This document shows, piece by piece, positions 53,711 through 61,378 of a DNA stretch of 64,000 bases. Position numbers and translations under genes: made by a program. Source of the DNA: Algoriphagus aquimarinus (GTDB lineage: Bacteria; Bacteroidota; Bacteroidia; Cytophagales; Cyclobacteriaceae); contig NZ_FOKK01000021.1 of the NCBI RefSeq assembly GCF_900112005.1, positions 21,280 to 85,279 on the forward strand, read 5' to 3'. Numbering within the stretch: the stretch's first letter is position 1; the number at the start of each line of letters is the position of its first letter. The notes under the pieces are model-generated. The model did no database searches, was not told where the DNA came from, and saw nothing but the letters and a program-made list of their open reading frames with translations.

Positions 53711-55921
53711 ATGAATCAGGAGCTAAATCGGAAGCAATCGATCCTATATTTTTCTGACATAGTAGGATATACCCTACTGATGGGCCAAGATGAAGAGTAT
53801 GCTTTTGAGCTGATGAAGCAGAATCTGGAACTTCACACACGAGTTCTGAGTAAATACCACGGCTTAGTAATCAAAGAACTTGGTGATGGAATCTTGGCTA
53901 CTTTTGAGACAGCTGAAGAAGCCTTGAAAGCAAGCCTTGAGATCCAAAAGGAATGGATCACAACAGGAGAACTTAAACTTCGAATAGGTCTACACTGCGG
54001 AGGAGTCATTTTAGACCATGGAGATGTTTTTGGTGATGCGGTTAATGTCGCATCACGAGTTCAAAGCATAGGTGTACCGTCTTGTGTGCTTTTTTCACAC
54101 AAAGTATTAGAGCAAATCCCTAAAAACTCAGAATTAACACATGTAAGCTTAGGATCTTTTCGACTCAAAAACGTCGCGAAAGAATTAGATATTCATGCTC
54201 TCAGCAATACCCCACTTGCGGTTCCCAAACGCAAGGAAATGATTACCACCTTAAAATCTCAGGAAAAAGAATCTTGGAAGTTTTGGGTTGGACTAGGTGT
54301 AGCCATACTCCTATCAATCTTTTTGATCTACTCAATACTATGGAATGATTACACTTGGGAAAAGGACAAATCGGTAGCAGTATTACCATTCACAAACACC
54401 ATTTCCAATCCTGATCTGATATTTTTTGCAGATGGGCTCACGGAGGATGTTATATCACACCTTTCTAAAATTGAAGGCATAAAGGTGATTGACAAGGATG
54501 CTGTATCTAAATATCAATACTCAGAAATCCCGTTGGATTCTATTGCTAGAATGTTGGATGTGAGCACTATCCTCCAAGGTTCAATAGAATGGATTGGAGA
54601 TAAAATCCGAATAAATGTCCAGCTGATAGATCCTTTAGAAAATAAAAATCTCTGGACTGAAACCTTCAATAGAGAGGTGAAGGACATTTTCAAAGTCCAA
54701 TCCGAAATCGCTACCAAAATAGCTACAGTACTTAATATCAATCTAAGCACAAAAGAAAAAGAGCAGATTTCTAAAGAACAAACTAACAGTTTTGAAGCGT
54801 ATGAGCTCTTTCTAAAAGCAAAAGAAAGTTACGGTAGAAGCAACAAAAGCGAAACTTTAGAAGCAATAAAGCATTTTAAATCCGCCCTCGAAATCGACCC
54901 TAATTATGCCTTGGCCTATACAGGACTTGCCGACTCCTACGCTAGACTTGTCTATTACGGTGAAACAGAAAATTGGCTGGATTCCAGCATCAATGCAAGT
55001 GCTCACGCCTTGGCAATTGATCCTTATCTTGAAGAAGCATATAAGTCATCAGGATCTGTATACTATTATCAAGGTAAAATTGATTTTGCGCAGATGTCTT
55101 TGGAAAAGGCCTTAGTACTTAACCCCAACCTTAGCGGTGCCATTGGAAATCTTGCAACAGTTTACATGACACAGGGAGACCTAATCCAAGCAATCAATCT
55201 CCAAATCAAATCTGCTTCCTTAAATCCTTCTAATTATATACCTACTCAAATCACTGGTTGGATTTATAGAATCTTGGGTCACCATGAGACTGCAATCGAA
55301 TGGTTAGAAAAATCCAACTCAATCACTTTTGATGCTTTAACGGCCGAACAAATTGCCTATGTATATCTTGAAAAAGGGGATAAAACAAAGGCTTTAAAGA
55401 TGATTGATATAATCTTAAAGAATAATACTACTAACTCAGTCTACAATTACTCCTCAGCCGGATACATTGCTTTTATGGCTGGAGATATGGATCGGTCAAT
55501 TGAGCTATTTGAAAAAGTCATACAACTTAACCCCAATACTGTAAATGATATTTATGATTCCACTCCAATTTTTTTAGCTCATGCCTATTTACAAAAGGGT
55601 GACAAATCTCAAGCAAAGAAACTGACTGACATAGCACTCAATGCACGGGAAACTTCTGTGGAATCAATTAAAAATGATTCGAATCTATGGTTCGATCTGG
55701 CGCAGTTAGAAGGGATTCAAAAAAACAAAACAAAACTTGTTCAGTATCTGAATCAAGCATATTCAAGTGGGTTTAGGGATGAATTTCAAATCAGAACAAA
55801 CCCAATTTTTAAAGACTACCTAAAGGATCCTGCATTGCAGTCGGTCCTAAACCAAATAGACACAAAATTGTACGAGCTAAATCAAGAACTACAATCCAAC
55901 GATCTGGGTCAACAAAAGTGA
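53711..55921 (+). CDS. Class III adenylate cyclase fused through a membrane helix to TolB-like and TPR domains
   Basis: Residues 8-170 are a class III cyclase domain with metal ligands D16 and D59, base-selecting K55 and D105, and transition-state N112 and R116 (GDAVNVASRV); this Lys/Asp pair predicts ATP rather than GTP as substrate. One membrane helix lies at ~194-213. Residues ~220-350 resemble the TolB-like domain seen in such proteins (KSVAVLPFTNTISNPDLIFF, ADGLTEDVI). The rest is TPR repeats (AYTGLADSYARLVYYGE, GAIGNLATVYMTQGD, AEQIAYVYLEKGD). The topology puts TolB/TPR outside the cytoplasm. A bidirectional terminator separates it from the convergent subtilase. Confidence 0.9.
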   Translation: MNQELNRKQSILYFSDIVGYTLLMGQDEEYAFELMKQNLELHTRVLSKYHGLVIKELGDGILATFETAEEALKASLEIQKEWITTGELKLRIGLHCGGVILDHGDVFGDAVNVASRVQSIGVPSCVLFSHKVLEQIPKNSELTHVSLGSFRLKNVAKELDIHALSNTPLAVPKRKEMITTLKSQEKESWKFWVGLGVAILLSIFLIYSILWNDYTWEKDKSVAVLPFTNTISNPDLIFFADGLTEDVISHLSKIEGIKVIDKDAVSKYQYSEIPLDSIARMLDVSTILQGSIEWIGDKIRINVQLIDPLENKNLWTETFNREVKDIFKVQSEIATKIATVLNINLSTKEKEQISKEQTNSFEAYELFLKAKESYGRSNKSETLEAIKHFKSALEIDPNYALAYTGLADSYARLVYYGETENWLDSSINASAHALAIDPYLEEAYKSSGSVYYYQGKIDFAQMSLEKALVLNPNLSGAIGNLATVYMTQGDLIQAINLQIKSASLNPSNYIPTQITGWIYRILGHHETAIEWLEKSNSITFDALTAEQIAYVYLEKGDKTKALKMIDIILKNNTTNSVYNYSSAGYIAFMAGDMDRSIELFEKVIQLNPNTVNDIYDSTPIFLAHAYLQKGDKSQAKKLTDIALNARETSVESIKNDSNLWFDLAQLEGIQKNKTKLVQYLNQAYSSGFRDEFQIRTNPIFKDYLKDPALQSVLNQIDTKLYELNQELQSNDLGQQK

Positions 55922-55962
55922 TAGCTAATTTTAAACCTCTGTTTTAATATCAGCTATCACTT
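55916..55962. terminator. Bidirectional terminator between cyclase and subtilase genes
   Basis: AAGTGATAGCT (55916-55926) pairs with AGCTATCACTT (55952-55962), an 11 bp stem that includes the cyclase stop codon. T-rich sequence follows on both strands (TTATTT on plus, TTTTGTT on minus). Confidence 0.8.
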
Positions 55963-55978
55963 ATTTAGCTTCTGAGCA

Positions 55979-57358
55979 TTAATTTCCAACTTTCGCAACT
56001 GGATAATCAGGATTAGTACCTCCAGGGACGGCGCCTCTTTTGATTATTGCAAGAGTACCTACGCCGGAATTATGATAAAGAATCCCTGAGAATATTGCTG
56101 CGGACACAGAAGTCCCTGACACTAGCACGTATTTGCCACCTGGGGCAGTAGTGAAAACATCCTCTCCAGGAGTTAAATAATCAACAGAAGGTCTTCCGTA
56201 ATTTGAGAAGAAAGAGTAATAATAGGATCCAGAAACTGGAACTTCAACAGATCCGATGGTGAAAATCTTCGATTTAGTAGAAGCTGGCTGGGATGCTAAA
56301 TCAATACATCCAGGGAAATTGGTCGATGATTCCTGTGCTTCATTTCCTGCAGACATTACAACATATACTCCTTTGCTTGCTAGCTTATCAATCCATTCAT
56401 ATATCTTTTTATACTGATTTGCTTCACAATCTCCAGAGGAGATATTCAGTCCCCAACTTAAATTCACCACATCTCCTGACTTTGCGTAGCTAAATACATA
56501 GGACAAGGCCGATGTAACTCTTCCACTGTTCGTGTTACCTGATTTATTAAAAATCTTAATCGAAACCATTTTTGCAAGTGGAAAAACTCCATTTATACCA
56601 TATCCCTCAGCGAAAATTGGCTTGGAAGAGGCTAGTCCTCCTATCGCTCCGGCTAAAAATGTTCCATGTTCGTAACCATCCTCAAATGGATTTTTGCTAT
56701 TACCCATAGAAAAATCAGACGAAAGAGCAGCCTCACTTTGTCCAAAATTAAGATCTTGATGTGTGGAATCAATTCCACTGTCAACTATCCAAACACGATG
56801 AGTTGGAATTGAAGAGCCGGGTTGACCACCACCAATTTCTTTGACCATCATACTAGTTTTGGATAGTGAATCATACCTAAATTGTTCCTGCATTATTGGG
56901 CGCCTTGCTTGCTGTATATAATCAGTTTGCATAATCGGTCGTCTAGCTTGGATTTCAAATGTTTGAGAAATCACATAATTATTCGCTGTAGCTGCAGCTT
57001 CTAGTTTTTTAAATTGACCCTTATTTAGACTATCCAAGTAAACTGATACATCTAGATAAACTCTGACATGCATTGTATCTACCACAATAGATGAATCTAT
57101 TTTCCTGATTTTTTCAATAATGCTATTTCTAAGCTCATTTGCAGCAATTTGACATGCTTTGTCGTCTAGGCTGTTTTTGCAGTTAGGATTATTTTTCAGA
57201 GGCACCAAACCTGATGATTCATCAAAATACAATTCAACATTATATACCTCTTTCTCCAGTGATCCAGGCGAAACACTTTCTGATTTAATCGAGGTTTTAT
57301 CTGGATTACATGAAATAAAAATGAATACAATTACGAGGAATCTGAGTAAATTTTTCAT
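55979..57358 (-). CDS. Subtilisin-like (S8) serine protease lipoprotein with an internal peptide repeat
   Basis: A lipobox FISC gives C17. Residues ~35-130 look like a propeptide. Between it and the protease lie two identical QARRPIMQ blocks (137-144, 150-157). The catalytic triad is D193 (WIVDSGIDSTH), H231 (YEHGTFLAGAIGG) and S417 (VSGTSVSAAIFSG), with N339 (SAGNE) as the oxyanion residue. GTSVSAA replaces the usual GTSMAAP, but the serine is kept. It should act on the outer side of the inner or outer membrane. It is convergent with the cyclase gene. Confidence 0.88.
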   Translation of the reverse strand: MKNLLRFLVIVFIFISCNPDKTSIKSESVSPGSLEKEVYNVELYFDESSGLVPLKNNPNCKNSLDDKACQIAANELRNSIIEKIRKIDSSIVVDTMHVRVYLDVSVYLDSLNKGQFKKLEAAATANNYVISQTFEIQARRPIMQTDYIQQARRPIMQEQFRYDSLSKTSMMVKEIGGGQPGSSIPTHRVWIVDSGIDSTHQDLNFGQSEAALSSDFSMGNSKNPFEDGYEHGTFLAGAIGGLASSKPIFAEGYGINGVFPLAKMVSIKIFNKSGNTNSGRVTSALSYVFSYAKSGDVVNLSWGLNISSGDCEANQYKKIYEWIDKLASKGVYVVMSAGNEAQESSTNFPGCIDLASQPASTKSKIFTIGSVEVPVSGSYYYSFFSNYGRPSVDYLTPGEDVFTTAPGGKYVLVSGTSVSAAIFSGILYHNSGVGTLAIIKRGAVPGGTNPDYPVAKVGN

Positions 57359-57489
57359 AGTAGCAAAAATTCAACTGGTTAAAAATCAATACCTTAAAAG
57401 TATATGAAGCTACTAAAATTCAGATCATATCAAAAACATCTTTAATTTTTTTTTACGCATTTATATCAGTTTAAAATACAATTTTCAAC

Positions 57490-58374
57490 CTACTTTACTT
57501 CTTTAGAAAGGATATCCTTATACATTTCTATATTCTCCTTGATAGCTTCATCCAATTCTGGCTCCTGAATATCTTTCATCTTTTTCATTTGCTCATAGAT
57601 GATTTTCGCAACCAAAACACGGGCTGTTTCTTTATTATCTGATGGAATAATATACCAAGGTGCATGTGGCTTGGAGGTTTTGTTAATCGCCTCCTCATAG
57701 CACTTCTGATAATCATCCCATCGATCCCGCTCCTTTAGATCTCCAGGCGAAAATTTCCAATTATGCTTCGCTTTATTCAACCGACGAAGCAATCGCTGTC
57801 TTTGCTCTTCTTTACCCAGATGCAGAAAGAATTTGAAAATTATAGTCCCGTTATCGCTGATCTGCTTTTCAAAGTTATTGATCTGCTCAAATCGCTTCTC
57901 CCAAAAATCAACGGTGATATCATCTACTGAATTGATCCCAGGGATATTTTCACCCAAAATATAACCAGGATGAACTCGTGTGACTAATACGTTCTCATAA
58001 TGCGTGCGATTAAAAACGCCGTATTTTCCACGTTGAGGTAAGGCCACAACATGCCTCCACAAGTAATCATGCTGTAGCTCCAAAGTGGAAGGAGTCTTGA
58101 AACTATGAACTACCACTCCCCGAGGATTGAATTCTTTAAACACTTCTCTAATCAAACTATCCTTGCCTGCTGTATCCATTCCCTGAAGACAGATAAGTAC
58201 AGAATACTTATTGTGAGCATACATTATATCCTGATGCTCGCTGAGGTTTTCTCTCAACTTGTTTAGTTCCTTTTCCTTTTTCTTTTCAGATGCTTCCAGA
58301 TCCAAACTGGTTGAGACATCTTTCAAGGATATTGGCTTGGTTATTTTGAAATCTTCAACAGATATATTTTTCAT
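57490..58374 (-). CDS. PPK2-family polyphosphate kinase
   Basis: The ATG at 58374 gives the usual PPK2 N-terminus; the frame is open to 58470, but that extension is hydrophobic and atypical. The 294-residue protein has the Walker A-like GMDTAGKDS (65-73), FNRTHYENVLVTRVHP, the lid-region arginines (EEQRQRLLRRL) and ERDRWDDYQKCYEEA. PPK2 enzymes phosphorylate nucleoside mono- or diphosphates from polyphosphate. The single-domain length suits the class I or III groups. The start is ~120 bp from the divergent acyltransferase gene. Confidence 0.9.
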   Translation of the reverse strand: MKNISVEDFKITKPISLKDVSTSLDLEASEKKKEKELNKLRENLSEHQDIMYAHNKYSVLICLQGMDTAGKDSLIREVFKEFNPRGVVVHSFKTPSTLELQHDYLWRHVVALPQRGKYGVFNRTHYENVLVTRVHPGYILGENIPGINSVDDITVDFWEKRFEQINNFEKQISDNGTIIFKFFLHLGKEEQRQRLLRRLNKAKHNWKFSPGDLKERDRWDDYQKCYEEAINKTSKPHAPWYIIPSDNKETARVLVAKIIYEQMKKMKDIQEPELDEAIKENIEMYKDILSKEVK

Positions 58375-58491
58375 AAATAGTGTATTTTCCTTTGATAAAA
58401 AGTGAGTAGTAAAGTGAAAAACAAGATAATATTTTATCTTGAAGCTTAATGGATATGTAATCTTTTTCATCCCAATTTACCCCACCTTAAG

Positions 58492-59637
58492 ATGACCCAA
58501 AATTCTATCTCCCCAGGTATATCTAACAGATATCTGGCACTGGACGTGTTACGAGGATTGACAATTGCATTTATGATCATAGTCAATACAGCTGGAGACT
58601 GGAGCAATTTATTTGCGCCTCTCGCACATGCAAACTGGCATGGCTTCACACCGACTGATCTGGTTTTTCCGACATTTCTATTTGTAGTCGGCAACGCGAT
58701 GAGCTTTTCTATGAAAAAGCTTCAGCAAATGAATGCCGCTGACTTCTTTAAAAAAGTAGGAAAAAGGACAGTTTTGATTTTCCTAATAGGCTGGCTTCTC
58801 AACGCTTTTCCTTTTTATGACCTTTCTGATTCGGGAGCAATCAGCTTCATAGACCTTACTGAAGTTCGCTTGTTTGGCGTATTGCAGAGAATAGCCTTAT
58901 GCTACTTCTTCGCCTCTATCGTCCTGTATTACGGTGGGATAAAATTAGGCTGGATTTTCAGTGCAATCGCACTTCTCGGCTACTGGGCGATAATGTATTT
59001 CTTCGGAGACGCTTCTGATCCTTATAGCCTTACAGGCAATGCAGCAATCAAACTAGACCTTGCACTAATAGGCCCTGAAAGAATGTATGGAGGTGAGGGA
59101 ATTCCTTTCGACCCAGAAGGGATATTAAGCACGTTACCGGGAATCGTAAATGTGATCGCAGGTTACTTAGCTGGCAAAATGATCCAGAAATTGGGAAATA
59201 CCATGGATGCTGTAAAGAAATTGCTCGGCATAGCAGTGGTTCTTATTGTTGTGAGTTACGCTTGGGATCTTCTATTTCCTATCAATAAAAAGATCTGGAC
59301 AAGTTCTTATGTTCTGTTAACCACTGGCATTGACTTAGTTCTTTTAGCCCTGTTGGTGGCAGTGATCGAGATCAAAAACTGGAAAGGTTGGACCTATTTC
59401 TTCGAGGTTTTCGGAAGAAACCCACTGATTTTATATGTGCTATCGGGACTTGTAGTCACTCTTTTATCTATGATTCCTGTCGGTGATACCACATTAAAAG
59501 GATTCATTTATACTAATTTCTATACCAGCTGGCTAGCTCCAAAAATGGCTTCATTCCTTTTCGCTTTTAGCTATATGCTCGTCATATGGTTGATTGGATT
59601 GTGGATGGACAAAAAGAAAATCTACATCAAAGTGTAA
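58492..59637 (+). CDS. HGSNAT-like transmembrane acyltransferase (DUF5009 family)
   Basis: The 381-residue protein has about ten membrane helices. RYLALDVLRGLTIAFMIIVNTAGD and HANWHGFTPTDLVFPTFLFVVG are the signatures of this family, related to human heparan-alpha-glucosaminide N-acetyltransferase; the conserved His in HANWHGF is a catalytic candidate. FEVFGRNPLILYVLSG lies near the C-terminus. It may acetylate amino sugars across the membrane. No sugar-degradation genes adjoin it, so the substrate is unknown. A hairpin follows. Confidence 0.82.
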   Translation: MTQNSISPGISNRYLALDVLRGLTIAFMIIVNTAGDWSNLFAPLAHANWHGFTPTDLVFPTFLFVVGNAMSFSMKKLQQMNAADFFKKVGKRTVLIFLIGWLLNAFPFYDLSDSGAISFIDLTEVRLFGVLQRIALCYFFASIVLYYGGIKLGWIFSAIALLGYWAIMYFFGDASDPYSLTGNAAIKLDLALIGPERMYGGEGIPFDPEGILSTLPGIVNVIAGYLAGKMIQKLGNTMDAVKKLLGIAVVLIVVSYAWDLLFPINKKIWTSSYVLLTTGIDLVLLALLVAVIEIKNWKGWTYFFEVFGRNPLILYVLSGLVVTLLSMIPVGDTTLKGFIYTNFYTSWLAPKMASFLFAFSYMLVIWLIGLWMDKKKIYIKV

Positions 59638-59672
59638 ATACAATAACATGCTAATCAGGTATATACCTATAA

Positions 59673-59715
59673 AAAATGTAACTTAAGGTTGATTTTTAAC
59701 CTAAGTTACATTTTT
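59673..59715 (+). terminator. Hairpin between the acyltransferase and EEP genes
   Basis: AAAATGTAACTTAAGGTT (59673-59690) pairs, with one bulge, with AACCTAAGTTACATTTT (59698-59714), and the T-run ends one base before the ATG at 59716. A 12 bp palindrome AGGTATATACCT lies at 59657-59668. Confidence 0.7.
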
Positions 59716-60717
59716 ATGATATATAAAATTGGCGTATACAATGTAGAATGGATGCGGGATCTTTTTGACACCGACGGAAATCCAAAAACAACAGGGAAGG
59801 AACTCACTAGGAGTGTTCAACTGGCCGATGTGATCAAAGCAATGAATCCAGATTTTCTTGGAATAGTGGAAGGTCCTAATACACTCGTAGACGGATCAAA
59901 AACCGCTTCCCGGCAAATGGAAATCTGGACTCAAATGTTCATCCCCGATTCCAATTTCAAAGGAATACACGGCTTCCCTTCTGCCGGTCAGCAGGAACTA
60001 TGTGCCATTTATAATCCCGACAAAGTCAACGTTCTCTTTACTCCTGAGACTAAGGCTGGACGTCGATTTGATGAGCCATTCCTACAAGACACCACAAACC
60101 GACTGATCAAAGAACAGTACAAGCATTACCGTCCACCGCTTGAATTGAGTATACTTGGATTGGATGATTCACTGATTACAAGAGTCATTATTGCGCATAC
60201 CAAGTCAAAAGGGATATTCGACATGGTAGATTACGCCAGATTTGAGCAGATTTCAGCAAGGGATCGACTGAAGTTATTTGCAGAATGCATGTCTATACGT
60301 GAGCGCTGTGATGAGTATTTGGAGAAAAATCAGCAAGTCATGGTGATGGGCGATATCAATGACGGTTTTGAGTTGGATTTCTATGAAAACAAATTTGCCA
60401 AAAGTGCTGTAGAGATTTTATTGGGAGATGTCTGGAAACCTGAATTTGTATTAAAACCAGTTCTGCCCAAACCAAGACTTAACAGCTATGGCTACACCCC
60501 AAATTCCAGCAAATACAAAGACAGAATCACGGGAGATCAAATCAATGTATTGATTGATCATATACTAGCTAGTCAAGGTCTGAAGGTTTTAAAAGGGGCA
60601 GTCTGGAACCCAATTTTAGAAAAGAGCAATCCAATAATCCAAGCTGTAAGCGATTCCCTCAAAAAAGCATCAGATCACTTTCCTGTTCTTTGCGAAATAG
60701 AAACACATACCTCCTAA
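59716..60717 (+). CDS. Endonuclease/exonuclease/phosphatase family protein
   Basis: The start at 59716 gives MIYKIGVYNVEWMRDLF, as expected for the EEP beta-strand; the earlier ATG at 59689 lies in a hairpin. In 333 residues, VYNVEW (Asn), IVEGPNT (Glu), VMGDINDGFE (Asp, Asn) and DHFPVLCEIE (Asp, His) supply the metal-dependent phosphodiesterase site. Substrates in this superfamily range from DNA to lipids. No signal peptide is visible, so it is probably cytoplasmic. A DUF4287 gene follows after 6 bp. Confidence 0.85.
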   Translation: MIYKIGVYNVEWMRDLFDTDGNPKTTGKELTRSVQLADVIKAMNPDFLGIVEGPNTLVDGSKTASRQMEIWTQMFIPDSNFKGIHGFPSAGQQELCAIYNPDKVNVLFTPETKAGRRFDEPFLQDTTNRLIKEQYKHYRPPLELSILGLDDSLITRVIIAHTKSKGIFDMVDYARFEQISARDRLKLFAECMSIRERCDEYLEKNQQVMVMGDINDGFELDFYENKFAKSAVEILLGDVWKPEFVLKPVLPKPRLNSYGYTPNSSKYKDRITGDQINVLIDHILASQGLKVLKGAVWNPILEKSNPIIQAVSDSLKKASDHFPVLCEIETHTS

Positions 60718-60723
60718 TAAATT

Positions 60724-61278
60724 ATGGATCAAGCAGCGCAAACCATGATCGACAATCTTGAGAAAAACACAGGCAAAAGCCTAGCTCAATGGGTTGCGAT
60801 TGTTCAAAAAGAAGATTTCAAAAAGCATGGAGAAATTCTCAAATTCTTAAAAACCGAGCATGCCTTTACCCATGGTTTTGCAAACCTAGTCGCGCATAAA
60901 GCGCTGAAATCTGATGCTGGATCAGTATCAGATACAGATGAGTTGACCATCAAGCAATACAAAGGCAAGGAACATTTTTTACCGATTTTTGATAAGCTAA
61001 GTAAAGAAATCAAAGCTTTTGGAACTGACATAGCCTTCGCACCTAAAAATGCTTACGTGAGTATTAAACGTAAAAAACAGTTTGCTATGCTCATACCTGC
61101 TACCAAAACCCGCTATGAAATTGGCATCAATCTTAAAGGTCATCCCCCGGAAGGTGTTTTGGAAATTGACACCAAAACCAATGGCATGTGTAGTCATAAG
61201 ATACACCTGAAAGATGAAAAAGATGTAAGTTCAGAAGTCATCACATGGATCAAAAAAGCCTATGAAACTGCTGGTTAA
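60724..61278 (+). CDS. DUF4287 / DUF5655 protein
   Basis: Residues 1-65 match DUF4287 (MIDNLEKNTGKSLAQWV, KHGEILKFLKTEHAFTHGFANLVA). Residues ~85-184 match DUF5655 (FDKLSKEIKAFG, FAPKNAYVSIKRKKQFAML, HKIHLKDEKDVSSEVITWI). This two-domain protein is widespread and cytoplasmic, with no known function. It begins 6 bp after the EEP gene, so the two are co-transcribed. Confidence 0.8.
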   Translation: MDQAAQTMIDNLEKNTGKSLAQWVAIVQKEDFKKHGEILKFLKTEHAFTHGFANLVAHKALKSDAGSVSDTDELTIKQYKGKEHFLPIFDKLSKEIKAFGTDIAFAPKNAYVSIKRKKQFAMLIPATKTRYEIGINLKGHPPEGVLEIDTKTNGMCSHKIHLKDEKDVSSEVITWIKKAYETAG

Positions 61279-61378
61279 CTAGCGCCATTTACAAAATAGG
61301 ATCACTTTAAGTCAATTTCTAAAGTGTTTCTTCAATTAATTGGGGATACCTTGAGATCCCAAGTTATCTCCCTTTTTT

